Origin: Enchytraeus crypticus
Lineage: Eukaryota > Annelida > Clitellata > Enchytraeida > Enchytraeidae
Assembly: GCA_905160935.1 (NCBI GenBank)
Contig: CAJHZI010000424.1
Coordinates: 1,697,501 to 1,761,500 of the forward strand
Length of the DNA stretch: 64,000 nt
Reading direction: 5' to 3'
The notes beneath the pieces are model-generated. The model searched no databases and was not told where the DNA came from. It saw nothing but the letters and a program-made list of their open reading frames with translations. The translations under genes were made by a program, and so were the position numbers. The stretch's first letter is position 1, and each line of letters starts with the position of its first letter. Positions 21,578 through 33,615 of the stretch are shown here, one piece after another.

Positions 21578-24500
21578 GACTCGATGCTATAACACTGTTT
21601 GTAAATGTGTATGTAATATTTCTCCGTGCAAATGTAAATTAAATAACAATGTCATAGAAGTAAAGATATTTCGTAAGTTTGTTCGTGCCTTGGTTGATAC
21701 AGGAAGTTGTAAATCTGTAGTATCAGAGCAGTTGATAAGAAACTTAGGAGTACAGGTTGATAGAAAGACTCCAAATCTATTAACCACCGCTGATGGGTCA
21801 CCAATGAAGGTGTTAGGAAAGGTAGTGTTACCACTGAAAATCTTTGATTTTTCATTACCTTTTGAATTCTTGGTTGTCCCACAGTTGCAGCAGGAGATGA
21901 TTATGGGTTTGGACTTTCTACAACACACTAGGGCTCAAATTGATTGCTCTGATGGTACAGTTACTTTTTATGATAACATGATTGCTGTAAACATGTTATC
22001 ATATAAACCTCATATCGCTAGAGTAGCTAAAGCAACAGTGTTACCGCCTCGTACTGAAACCTTGTTACAGGTTACAGTATTTAAGTGTAGAGATGTGCCA
22101 AACACTTGCTATTTACTGGAGCCTTTACCAGTACGCTACAAACAGAAATATCTAACCGCCAGAGCCATTGTACAGCCACGAAATGGCAAAACCGTTGTTA
22201 GAATTTTAAATCTTACTAATGATGAAATATTCATTAGTAAGAACACCAAGGTAGCATCGTTACAATTGATAACTAATGACTCTATTGTAATGAATGATGT
22301 GACAAATATGACTGATTGTACAACAAACAACATGAGCAATACAAAGACTCAGACAGGCAGAGTGCAGAACATACAGGCACAACAAGCTCAATACAAACAA
22401 TCAGACAAAGCTGATTTAAACTACAAGCCAACAAAAATCAGCGATATGGGCATCAAGCTCGAGAATGACAAGCTATCTCCAGAACAGAAAAAGAAACTAA
22501 CGGAGCTGATTGAGAGAAACCACGACGTATTTGCTTACAACCTTCATCAATTACCTGGAACGACTGTACAGTCACATGTTATAGAAACTGATAAACAGAT
22601 ACCTATTAGACAGAGACCATATCGCTATTCTCCTCAAGCTCGCAAGGAAATAGAGAAGCAGACAGAAGAAATGCTAGAGAGTGGTCTAATCAAACCATCA
22701 TCCAGCATGTGGGCATCACCAGTGGTCTTGGTGAAGAAGAAGAATGGGACGTTCAGAATGTGCATTGACTACAGGAAGCTCAATGACGTCACCAAGCAAA
22801 CTTCCTTTCCAATTCCACTGATGACTGATGTGTTTGATGCACTGTCAGAGAACAACCCAGGCATTTTTTCTTTACTGGACATGAAGTCAGGATTTCATCA
22901 GATACCAATGCATCCAGATAGCATGCATAAAACTGCATTTGTCACCCACCAAGCTTCTTATGAATACACACGAATGCCTTTTGGTCTGAAGAATGCATCT
23001 AACAGTTATCAGATGATCATGGCTGAAGTATTCCGTGGAATGACCTGGAAATATATAATGATATACATTGATGACATATTAGTCTACAGTCGAAACTTTG
23101 ATGAACACTTGATTCATTTGCAGAATGTCTTTGATAGACTACAACAGGCGAATCTCAGATTGCATCCTGAAAAGTGCACATTTGCTCTTGACAAAATTGT
23201 ATATCTGGGACATGTTTTGTCTACTGAGGGCATTTCTGTGGACGACAAGAAGATCAAGATTGTCAAGGATTGGCCTAGACCAACTAAAGTCAAAGATGTC
23301 AGAGCATTTCTAGGATTCTGTGGCTATTACAGGAGGTTTGTCAAGGACTTTGCAAAGATAGCCACACCTTTGAATAACCTGTTGAAGAAAGACACGCCTT
23401 TTGTCTGGACAGCGGAAAGTGATGCAGCATTTGACAAGCTCAAGACAGCAATGACATCCACACCTGTACTTGCATATCCGAACATGGACAAGCCCTTCAT
23501 TTTAACAACTGACGCTTCGACTGAATCAATAGGTTTTATCTTATCACAGATAGGAGACGATGGACGTGAACATCCTCTAGTATACGGAGGTAGAAGCTTA
23601 AGAAATGCTGAGAAGAACTATCCAGTCACAGATTTGGAAGGACTAGCACTTGTGGAAGCAATCAGAGCTAATAAAGTATTTCTTTGTCATAAGGAATTCA
23701 CTGTGTTCACCGATCACATAGCTCTGACATGGCTTCGGTCCCTAAGAAATAATAATGGCAGATTATTTCGTTGGAGTTTATATCTACAACCATACAACTT
23801 TACTATCAAGTACAAAGCAGGAAGAACAAATCACAATGCTGATGCACTAAGCAGGAGACCATACACACCAATACAAGAAGATGAGGATGATGAAGATGAT
23901 GACTTACTGACAGGAACAGTTCAAGTAGCAAACATACAAAACAATCAGAATAGCTGTGAAATTACCTGTCTAGAAACTGATGATGACTTTGAGATGGCAT
24001 CAGAATCCAGTTTTACAGCTGGAGATCATGAGGATGAGGATGATGTTGATGAAGAACAGACAACTAGAGTATATGAACCAGTCATAGCATATTTCAGTTC
24101 TGATCAGCAAACTGTGGTACAGAAACAGCACAAAATCAACAATCATGTTATGGCATTAACAGACGTAGCACAGCAACAAAGAGAATGTCAGGATCTATCC
24201 AGAATAATAATATTTCTCGAAACAGGAGAAACTCCTTTGGATCCTAAGTTAGCTACGCAAACTGAAATGGAAGCTGAAAATTATTTCATGAAGGATGGAA
24301 TTCTTCATCATAAGTCATTAATCAGAGCAAGACGGTTCAATGTAGAAGATGAAGCTGAAGCATTACAAGCTGCCATTCCTATTTCTATGAGGAAAGCTGT
24401 TTTAGAACAATACCATGACAACAACAGTCATGCAGGTTTAGACAGAACTTATGAAACCATCAAGAGGAAGTACTTTTGGCCAGGCTTGTACAGAGACGTG

Positions 24501-25919
24501 AAGCAATACTGTAAGACTTGCTTGGTATGCCAGAAAGTAAAAAGAGACGCACATTTTAGGAAAGCTTCTTTGAATCCATTGCCAGTAACCGACACTTGTT
24601 GTCAGAGGTACCACTTTGACATCTGTGGCCCTCTAAAAGAGACAGCGGAAGGTTACAAATATATTCTATTATGTGTGGAATCATTCAGCCGGTTCCCTGA
24701 AGCATTTCCACTTAAAACGCAGGAAGCAACAGAAGTAGCTGATATTCTCTATAACGAGATTATATGCAGATATGGAGCTATGCAGAGCCTAGTAACTGAT
24801 AGAGGAGCTAATTTCATGTCTAAAGTCATAGCACGACTATGTCAACTGTTTGATATTCAGCATACGAAGACGTCTGCATATCATCCGCAAGCAAATGCAG
24901 CAGCCGAAAACTTCAATAGAAACATATGGACAGGACTAAAGGCCTACTGTGATAAGCAAGATCAATGGAATCAGTATCTGCAAACAATTATGCTTGCTTA
25001 TCGTTCCACTGTATCTACGTACAGTACAGGTTTTACACCATATGAAGTTATGTTCGGCAGACAGATGAGATTACCTATCGACAACTATATAAGACTGACT
25101 GAAACAGAGCTAAATCCAGATAAAGCTGAATACATGCAGAAATTTCTTCAAAGGATCAAACTAATTCAAGAAATTGCTAAAGAGAATATTGAACAGAGTC
25201 AAGTATACTACAAGCAGCAATTTGATAAGAAAGCCAAGTTACCTGAATTTCAAGTAGGACAGAAAGTATGGTTATACGATCCTGTCACACCGCTAGGCAA
25301 ATCCAGGAAATTGCAAATTCACTGGAAAGGTCCGTATTACATCTCTGACAAGACATCTGACTGCAACTTTGTTCTGCGAAATTGTGAAACGCACAAACAA
25401 ATAGGTTATCCAATACATGCAGACAGATTGAAAGCATATCATGATCAAGAAGATTCACATGTTAGAAATTATGCAAGACAGATACAGAATGAAGAAATGA
25501 CTACTGAGGACAGAAGGAACGAGGAACAAGAACACGATCATAATAATGGACAAAGTATGATCAATAATGAAGTAGAAAATGATGATGATAACTCAAATGT
25601 TACAAAGAGGACAGAAGATCAGACTACGTTAAATGTAGCAGAGACTAATGATGAAAATGAAACACAGGCTCAAGGCATAAATAGTGAAGTAGTACGTGAG
25701 AACAAGAAAGAAGCTAAGAGAGCTTGGTATCCAGCTAAAAGACTACTGAAAATAAAGAAGATAAATAATGAGTACCATTACCTAGTAGAATGGGATGACC
25801 CAAATAGTAAGCCAAGTTGGGAGAATGAAAAGGATATTTCAGAATATTTGAAGATGAACTATCATATAAATAGGACCAAAGAAGGAAAACTGAGAAAAAG
25901 ACGTGTAGTGCAAAAATGA
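21540..25919 (+). CDS. pol: Pol polyprotein: protease, RT, RNase H, integrase, chromodomain
   Basis: 1,459 codons in frame with gag. A Cys-rich junction segment (seven Cys from CYNTVCKC to CKCK) precedes the aspartic protease (LVDTGSCKSVVS, about 21690). RT: VLVKKKNGTFRMCIDYRKLN, LLDMKSGFHQIPM, YIDDILVYS (23064-23090). RNase H starts at TTDASTESIGF (about 23505). Integrase: HHCC zinc motif from about 24415 (H...H...CKTCLVC), catalytic residues in FDICGPL, TDRGANF and AENFN (about 24616-24910), the DDE set. The C-terminus at about 25720-25870 (YPAKRLLKIKKINNEYHY, LVEWDD, SWE) has the aromatic pattern of a chromodomain, which in related elements directs integration to marked chromatin. All catalytic signatures are intact, so the element may be autonomous. 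Confidence 0.93.
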   Translation, partial: RHTPTLSRKRGVGTRCYNTVCKCVCNISPCKCKLNNNVIEVKIFRKFVRALVDTGSCKSVVSEQLIRNLGVQVDRKTPNLLTTADGSPMKVLGKVVLPLKIFDFSLPFEFLVVPQLQQEMIMGLDFLQHTRAQIDCSDGTVTFYDNMIAVNMLSYKPHIARVAKATVLPPRTETLLQVTVFKCRDVPNTCYLLEPLPVRYKQKYLTARAIVQPRNGKTVVRILNLTNDEIFISKNTKVASLQLITNDSIVMNDVTNMTDCTTNNMSNTKTQTGRVQNIQAQQAQYKQSDKADLNYKPTKISDMGIKLENDKLSPEQKKKLTELIERNHDVFAYNLHQLPGTTVQSHVIETDKQIPIRQRPYRYSPQARKEIEKQTEEMLESGLIKPSSSMWASPVVLVKKKNGTFRMCIDYRKLNDVTKQTSFPIPLMTDVFDALSENNPGIFSLLDMKSGFHQIPMHPDSMHKTAFVTHQASYEYTRMPFGLKNASNSYQMIMAEVFRGMTWKYIMIYIDDILVYSRNFDEHLIHLQNVFDRLQQANLRLHPEKCTFALDKIVYLGHVLSTEGISVDDKKIKIVKDWPRPTKVKDVRAFLGFCGYYRRFVKDFAKIATPLNNLLKKDTPFVWTAESDAAFDKLKTAMTSTPVLAYPNMDKPFILTTDASTESIGFILSQIGDDGREHPLVYGGRSLRNAEKNYPVTDLEGLALVEAIRANKVFLCHKEFTVFTDHIALTWLRSLRNNNGRLFRWSLYLQPYNFTIKYKAGRTNHNADALSRRPYTPIQEDEDDEDDDLLTGTVQVANIQNNQNSCEITCLETDDDFEMASESSFTAGDHEDEDDVDEEQTTRVYEPVIAYFSSDQQTVVQKQHKINNHVMALTDVAQQQRECQDLSRIIIFLETGETPLDPKLATQTEMEAENYFMKDGILHHKSLIRARRFNVEDEAEALQAAIPISMRKAVLEQYHDNNSHAGLDRTYETIKRKYFWPGLYRDVKQYCKTCLVCQKVKRDAHFRKASLNPLPVTDTCCQRYHFDICGPLKETAEGYKYILLCVESFSRFPEAFPLKTQEATEVADILYNEIICRYGAMQSLVTDRGANFMSKVIARLCQLFDIQHTKTSAYHPQANAAAENFNRNIWTGLKAYCDKQDQWNQYLQTIMLAYRSTVSTYSTGFTPYEVMFGRQMRLPIDNYIRLTETELNPDKAEYMQKFLQRIKLIQEIAKENIEQSQVYYKQQFDKKAKLPEFQVGQKVWLYDPVTPLGKSRKLQIHWKGPYYISDKTSDCNFVLRNCETHKQIGYPIHADRLKAYHDQEDSHVRNYARQIQNEEMTTEDRRNEEQEHDHNNGQSMINNEVENDDDNSNVTKRTEDQTTLNVAETNDENETQAQGINSEVVRENKKEAKRAWYPAKRLLKIKKINNEYHYLVEWDDPNSKPSWENEKDISEYLKMNYHINRTKEGKLRKRRVVQK

Positions 25920-27681
25920 GTGATTATTGTGTTTAGAGGAGTAAATGGACCACTATCAAATGTAAATAATGAAATCGTGAGAGAGAAAGATTGAAAATTA
26001 TGAACCAATGTTAAAGTGAAGTGAAAATGAACAAATGTTAAGAATGGAACATTTGATTGCGTTGTAGGGTACGTAAGAAGCCAATGAAGGCAAGAGCTGA
26101 GGAAGGGAAAGGGAAACCACCTCAGAAGCCATATTGTTTCTCAAGCTATAGGCTACATAAGATATGGATAAGCCATAGACTTTGTGGGGGGATTAACTGA
26201 TTGATCTAAGGAGTGTTCCTGTAGAGTGAAAAAAAACAAACTTTGAGTATCAATATGTACCTTGAACCTGCCACTGGGCAGTACATTCAAGAACATATAT
26301 ATATATGTGTGCATGCATTTTTTGTATTATTGTATTTTAGTTATCGTCATTATATTATATTATACAAACTGTTTTGAGTTTTGATCGCGCATTATATGTA
26401 CTTTGAATTTGTATTTAACAATTTACTGCCGTATATATATATTTGATTGTATGTTATGAGATAACGAGCATCAATGGGTGAACATAACGAGACAACATGA
26501 CAGAACGGAGGCGCCTACGACTCCGGAGATCACGATAAACTGCTTACATGCCTGATATGAACTGCTGTAAACAGAAATCACTCAGTGAATCTAATAAAAC
26601 ATCTCATGTATTTCAGGCAGCTCTGCAAAATTATATAACAGGCAGTGTAAAAGAAATAATTAAAGAAATGGTGATCTTATATTATTCTGTCATTCTCAAT
26701 TGTTCATATGCTACGCATTTAATTCGTTTGTTTAGTCTCACAGATTTTTATGTATGTTCTAATTATGTAGTGGTGCTTTATTTCAATGTATCTATCGATT
26801 TGTTGATATGCTCGTTCTATTTTATATCAGACGCTATATTATGTACTTATTTGCCGCTATATTATGTACTTATTTGCGTAGAGTGTTCTATTTTATATCC
26901 GACATTATATTGTGTATTAACTTGCATAAATTAACTTTCTACTTTATATCCGATAGTATATTATGTATTCACTTCTGTAGAATTTTGTAGTAGTTTAAAA
27001 TATATGTTACATTGTGTCACAGTAATCTATGGCATAGGTTAATTATTGGAACACACACTAAATGTGGTCAGAAAATAAAATAGGCTTAGAGTATAATAGA
27101 AATAATTAGAATATGATTTGAACAGCAAATCAAATGATTAACTATATAAAAGCAATTAGAGTGCTACAGGCATCAATGACAGCAGTGAGCACTATTGAGG
27201 CAGAATCCAACGGGCGAGCAAAAAGATCCAAGGTTCAAAAACTGCGCAAATTTCAAAATCCAGTTTGAAGTATATACAGTAACATTTAGTTATTTTAAAA
27301 TATTTTATAAGATAAGCCACAATGTCGTTAAAATATTTTAGCAATAATTATTATCTAAGAAAATATACCTAGTAAATTAATTTAAAGTATAAATGACAAA
27401 GAATACTTACAAAAGAAAGCTTTAGGAAACCTAGATCTTACCATAACAACAAGATCTTGTTTCTGGTTCAGATACGTTAGAGTAGAGTTACCATTTGGAA
27501 AGAATTTTTCAGTGTTGCCTTGTTTTACAATAACGTTTTAAAATTTTTGTCCTTTTACTTCAGCATAAAATCAGTTATTTGTATAAATTGCTTTGCGTAA
27601 TCAAGAACTGACGTATATTTTATTTCTCTTTTTCATGGCTTTACATAAATTGAGGCCAATTTATTTTTTAAAGGAAGGGAA
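25920..27681 (+). other. Long 3' non-coding interior of the retrotransposon
   Basis: No envelope-like ORF. 26815-26985 has about four imperfect copies of a 40-bp unit (tattttatatcagacgctat), which create an open frame I do not regard as a gene. 27150-27262 is an R3 repeat fragment carried inside the element. The polypurine tract lies at 27670-27681. Confidence 0.75.
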
Positions 27682-29624
27682 TGTTACCATAATCGTATTT
27701 CTAGTTTAAATAATATGTTGAATAAATGCAATATAGTTAAGTTTCATATTCATCTTGGGTCCGTATAAACTCACATGTGTGGTATATCAATAAAGCAATC
27801 AAGCCGTAAATCTATCAGAGTAAAGAGAATGCGGGAACCACGAATACGGGATAGATATGTGATTATTTATACAGGTGTAGGGACTACACTGTAGCTGAAA
27901 TACGACGGCTGTACATTGTTATTATAAAAGAGGTACAGGGAGTATTCGCTCCCCAATAAACAATGAAATGTTATGTAGTAACAAATGTAGACTTAAAGAT
28001 TTCATTTAGTGTAAACATTGTAAATTAGTACTTCGGGTTAAATCGAGGTAAGATAACGTTTGGATTATTGATATTACTTTATTGTTAGCTGAAAATGAAT
28101 GTTAATGTTCAAATCAAAAGGGTCTCACCTAAAAATATAAATTGGGTGTCACCACAGTGAAACTGTAATTTACACTAGATGTCGTCTAAGCAGACATAAT
28201 CAAAGATTGGTAGGAATACGTTAACTAAGTTTAACGTCAAGTTTGTCCGTTGTTAATGATATAAGCATCTAGTTGATTGCACTGTATATTATGATGATAA
28301 ATGCGAAATAGTAGTATGTGTAAGAAATAGACGCAAAGTAGTAAATTACGTAGCTTAGAGAATATTGTTATTTTAGTAATTTTGATTATTGTATGTTTTA
28401 TATTTTGTGTTATGATTAGATATAATTTATGTCTTGCACTACTGATACTGTTAATTATGGAATTAGTCAGTAGTGTTGGAATGCTGTAACATATAATCAT
28501 ATATTTTATATGAAAAGATACATCAAAGATTAGACTACAAATTGTGAAAGGTTAGCAGTTGAGCTAAGACATAGATTTCTTTAGATAACCTGAGCATGCC
28601 AGTGATTGACCTAAATAGAGAGTATAGAATGTGAGAATGGATATCTGGAAGGACGACGTTATAAGATGCAAGTCTGAATTCATCCGAATGCTGGAAAAGC
28701 AATTAAGAGATCGCTAATGGCACGAGTGATAGTTGCATTGTCTTGGAATGTCTGATAGATTAAAGAGAATTGTTTGTGTGATCTAAGGCCGGAATAATAG
28801 GATAAATCACGGAAGTCAAACTAAGAAGTCAACTGTGATTGGAGGATTAGATTATCTTAAATATAATGAATTAACTCTATTGGACAGTACATAGGAAGAA
28901 GGCGCGGTTTAGCAGGAATAGAAAGACCTCAGATGAGAATAGAGGAGGAAGAGTTAGTTAGGGAGAGATAGTCTAAGAATAAGGAGCTAAGGAAAGAAGA
29001 GTCCAAGAGAAGAGGGTTAAGGAAAGAGCAGTCTAAGAGAAGGGAGTCAAGCTGAGTAAAGTCTAGTAGAAGTGAAGAAACAGCTAAGTCGAGATCAAGA
29101 CAAGTTGAATCTGGCTAAGTCCAAGGGCTGTTTAGAAAAGACTTAGAAGTTTGTCACAGACAGTAACAGAAAGAATTTAGAGTAAAGATAGTAGAATAGT
29201 AGAAGAGATAAAGATTCATAGGGAGCAAAAGTTAAAGATATTTATATATAGATATTTATACATATGTTTCTATATCAAGATTAAGTGGTAGAATTAGGGA
29301 CTGATCATAACTGTGAAAGCGTATTGCCTGTCTAGAATAATTAGTTGAATAGAACATTGGTGTCTTGCTAGAATTGAAATTGCTAATTAATTAATAATAA
29401 TAAACCCTGATCATATTACAAATGACTGTTTTCTATTAATGTGTCGTTTCATCGTGCTTCATTAGTAAGAAGCAACAATACAAATAGGCGACGGCCAATT
29501 AAATAAATACTACCTGTGAGTCACTAGTTTCCCAAGTCAGAGGTTCTCAGAGATTATATGTTTTAAGAACGACAACAAACACAAGACAACACAACGCAAT
29601 AGTATTAGCAGAACCTTTGATATA
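27682..29624 (+). repeat. 3' LTR
   Basis: Same length as the 5' LTR (1,943 bp), with about nine substitutions seen by eye and no indel. Followed by the target duplicate catc. Confidence 0.93.
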
Positions 29625-30009
29625 CATCTATACATTTACAATGCAACACACGTGTATACTAAATACATCGAATCAAGCTTTCACATATGAAAACAATGTA
29701 TAGTTAATCACCCTGCAATTAAATACCTTTTACATTTACTATAATACTGCCTTACCATAAGATTAATTTAAACCACCGACTCAGCCAAGTAAGCCAATTG
29801 AAATTGAAAATCAGAAAAAACACCCAGAATGTATATTTAAAGCGCTTTAAAGCGTAATTTAAAGTCGGTATTTAAATTATACTCAAAGAGATTGTCCTGT
29901 TGAGACTGGAATCAATAACTTTCTGCTTGAGCGGCTAGTATGATAAACAAGGTAACTACTCGCAATGCGGTAAGAAATAGAAATGGACGAAAATGCAGGG
30001 TATCGCTGA

Positions 30010-30039
30010 CGATGGATATGGTTGAATATTTAAATCAAT

Positions 30040-30077
<38 letters not shown>

Positions 30078-30107
30078 TTGAAAATTTAAATCAATCGTGA
30101 TATATAT

Positions 30108-30138
<31 letters not shown>

Positions 30139-30255
30139 CAATATGAGGAGGAACAATTATATATATATATTATATATATTAAATGTATATATATATATGT
30201 TATATATATATATATATATATCACGATTGATTCAAATATTCAACCATATCCATCG
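30010..30255. repeat. Inverted repeat with AT-rich centre
   Basis: Arms 30010-30048 and 30217-30255 (cgatggatatggttgaatat...) are inverted copies with one mismatch; a direct partial copy lies at about 30074-30108. (AT)n fills the centre and continues to about 30320. Cruciform-prone. Confidence 0.85.
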
Positions 30256-30319
<64 letters not shown>

Positions 30320-30653
30320 TATTTCCAAGTTCCATAGTCGATTATAAACCCATCCCTTCGCATCATAGATTTATATCCTTTTACTTGACTGTTTTTGATC
30401 ACCGGACCGGCACCATTTCCAGAATATGAAGCCAATGCTACTCATTATGTTATATTCCTTATTTGGTATTTCACTACCGAGTTTTGAGAATGATTTTAGA
30501 GTTGTGGAGATAAAGAGATAAGAACTTTGAGATATGTTTATTTTACTTCTGAATATTTTGCGCGATATCTAATAAACAAAAGAACGCAGTGCAACATTTA
30601 GACAAATTATAAAAAGATTAACCGCCTTTTTTCATAAAAATTATTCCAAATAA

Positions 30654-31010
30654 GTTTGTATCAAAACTAGGTAACTTTGAAAAATACAAATAATATACAA
30701 CAAAATATGAGGAGGAACAAATGTATATTTATTTAACAACATCATATAAAATGCATACAATCAGGAAAAAAACGTTTGTATCAACACTAGATAACTCTAA
30801 AAATACAAATAATATACAATAAAATATGAGGAGGAACAAATGTATATTTATTTAACAACATCATATAAAATGCATACAATCAGGAAAAACGTTTGTATCA
30901 ACACTAGATAACTCTAAAAATACAAATAATATACAATAAAATATGAGGAGGAACATGTTTATTTAATTAAACAAAAACATCATATAAAATGCAAGCAATC
31001 AGGCAAAAAG
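30654..31010 (+). repeat. Three tandem copies of a ~118-bp unit
   Basis: Units start at gtttgtatcaa (30654, 30774, 30891) and each contains aaaatatgaggaggaaca and catcatataaaatgca. The last two are nearly identical. Confidence 0.88.
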
Positions 31011-32898
31011 AATGCAAAATACACACAAACATCGTATCTATCCAACCATATGCCATCAATGAGAAAGAGACCCGTTCTATCTAGTTGAACACCTACTATC
31101 CATATATGAAAACACCCAAATCTAAAATATGATGCGACTAGAATGTATCCATGTGCAAAATTGCACACATCTAGGTTAAACGGTATATTTTAACTGAACT
31201 TGGATTTGAACTCTAACCTATCAATCTTAAGGCGACGTTCTAATAATGTAGCTTACGACTCTCAATAAAGAAATATCAAAATGTTTTATTATATAAAAAA
31301 AGTGTTTTTAATATAGGTCTAAAATTTGTCACTGTAACCCTGCATTGCGTAAATTTAATAAAATCGGCATGGCGTTGTAAAAAGCTAGAATATATCAATA
31401 TCTAAAAATAAATTATAATTGAAAATATTGTTTTCATCAGAGGCCTAAAAGTTATCAATATATAGACCTACACAACGTAAATTTAATATAATCGGCATAG
31501 AGATTCGTAGACTCGGTATAGAAAACTCAATATATTATATAACTGGGTATATGAATTCATGTTGTGAATGAACAAATGATAGACCCGTAATTAGCCTTAT
31601 GAGTCTTATGACGGTTTTGTAAACTTTAATTATATACTCGGTATGTGATTTTAAATTGAGAATGAACAGATGATAGAGTTTTAATTAGAGTAACTATTGA
31701 GGAATTTTAAATACGATTCATGACTCTCAGCGTTACTCAGACAGACAGACGGACAGATAGACAGAGCTGGCTCAATATACTTAATCTAATTGTTGGCTAC
31801 ATTACGGAGTCAGTAATAATTATGTTTTCAGGTGGACTCTGATATTTCTAGTGAGCCTAGCTCTTTGGGCCAACTTGACATTTTCAAGTCATCCCAAACT
31901 GTTTCATATCTAGCCCACTCGATATAGGACGCAATAAATCTACTGAGGTTCAGACAGCGAAGATTTAAAAAATAAAAATGAAGAGCTTTTCATCTGTCAA
32001 CTGTATTTTGTGTACCATTCAGCAGAAGATGATCAGCTGATCGAGGTACTAAAAGTTAACCAAACATAGGCATATGCATTTATCTAAGATAGTATGGATA
32101 GATCTATGTATATTGGTATATTGCAGAGAGGATCAGTTTCCAAGAGAACAGGTATAAACGTGTATCTAATAGAATTGCCACACATAGGCCTATTTACCCA
32201 AGGTGAATATGTTTATCCGAGAAAATAGGCAGACATATGAATCCTAGAGAATAGTCACGTCCATTTAAGAGAATAAGAATATACTTTTATCCAACAGAAT
32301 ACTGACACATTGATGCCACAGAATGGGAACAGATATTTATTCAAGAGAGTAGGATTAACTATTTTTATCTACAGGAAAATAGGCATAGGCCTAGATGTAA
32401 AAAAGCAAGTCACAGCAATACAGTGTATATCTGTAAATCAAGCAAAGATATTTATCTAAGAGAATAAGGACAAACAGTTATCTAACAGGCTCGCATAGTG
32501 TATTCAGATAATAGAATAGGAACCGACTTACATGTATAGGCCTACATGTAAATGCATATGAAATTATTAACCCACAAGGTCGCATCCATTGACAGGATAT
32601 ACAGTTATACACGTTCCCATTGGTTTTGGTAAAGCCTACCTCTTTCGCCAGTCTTTATGAAGAATAAAATGTAATATTAATAAAAAATAATTATATTTAA
32701 CATAAAAAATAATATATTAATGTTCTTTTAATATGAGAAATAAAATTGTAATTTCTAACGAGTGAGTCTAGGATGTACGTTTAGTTAGGCATATTACTAC
32801 TGAATCAAAAGAAAGAAAGACCGACAGTGTGAATACAGCCTGCTGTTGAGTCAACTTATGCACAAATGGACCAGAATTGTTGAAATGTAGTAACTTAT

Positions 32899-33099
32899 TA
32901 AGTACTCTCTCTTAGTTCACTGCCTACTGGCAGGATCATTGTATTTAGCGCCTTCACTATTCTCTACATGCCATTTTAATATTCATGTCCACACGCGTGC
33001 GGATCTTTAAATCATCTAACATTCCTAATCTCGTTCTTCCTCTGCCTCTATTCCTTTTCATTCTACCTTCTATTACCTCCTTTAGTCTCCCCTTAGAAT
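32899..33099 (-). mobile_element. LINE L-A 3' end, reverse strand
   Basis: Matches the 3' part of the longer element at 61668-62960: actgcctactggcagg, then ctttaaatcatctaacattc and tctgcctctattcctttt. It is cut off exactly where the inverted-duplication arm begins. Confidence 0.8.
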
Positions 33100-33519
33100 G
33101 TACTGTTATAGTTGAGAATGATATCTGGCTTCTTGTGATCTTCCTGAGAGATTTTGTTATCGGAATGCATGGTTGATAAGAATACGACCGACTTGCTTTT
33201 CTTTGGTAAATACGATACGATTGTCATCTGACCATGGAAATGTTTCCTCTGTAGGATGAGAGGATTTGGTCTACATTCACATGAATATTTAGTTTCTAAT
33301 ATTCCTTACATTAGACTTTGCAAAGTTATAGTTCTATAAGTAACCTATAACTAGTTAATTATGCAAGTAGCGATCAACTATTGTGATTATTATCAATAAT
33401 TTAATTCAAAAATTTAAAGACCCACTCTTATATGGACGTGAAGAGGTGAAGAGGAAAGCGGAAGACAGGGAAGAGTGGATGCGTTGTAAACCATGGACCT
33501 GTCAGTATGCATTACACTA

Positions 33520-33522
<3 letters not shown>
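33100..33522. repeat. Left arm of a 423-bp perfect inverted duplication
   Basis: Line by line it is the reverse complement of 40079-40501 with no mismatch that I can find. It contains, reversed, the start of the piggyBac remnant and a LINE L-A terminus. It is followed by (AT)n to about 33612, as the other arm is preceded by (AT)n. Confidence 0.95.

Positions 33523-33615
<93 letters not shown>

Larger units (their letters stand above)
17997..29628 (+). mobile_element. Complete Ty3/gypsy-type LTR retrotransposon with chromodomain
   Basis: Two 1,943-bp LTRs (18001-19943 and 27682-29624) flank a 7.7-kb interior; catc precedes the first (17997-18000) and follows the second (29625-29628), a 4-bp target duplication. 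The LTRs begin TGTTACC and end GATATA. By eye they differ at only about nine positions. A primer-binding-site candidate (tggtgaagaaccagg) starts directly after the 5' LTR at 19944, and a polypurine tract (aaaggaagggaa) ends at 27681. The order gag, protease, RT, RNase H, integrase, chromodomain identifies the Ty3/gypsy group. Both coding blocks are open apart from the single TAG between them. The element is very young. Confidence 0.95.
29625..33099. other. Repeat-rich intergenic region
   Basis: No gene is seen. Content: AT palindrome (30010-30255), AT microsatellite to 30320, a 118-bp triplication (30654-31010), a region of degenerate short repeats around taagagaataggcata (about 32150-32560), and a LINE L-A 3' end (32899-33099). 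Confidence 0.6.

Noticed and set aside
26548-26934. Hydrophobic ORF after pol that could be taken for an envelope remnant
   Set aside because: Built from 40-bp tandem repeats; no signal peptide, cleavage site or fusion-like motif.
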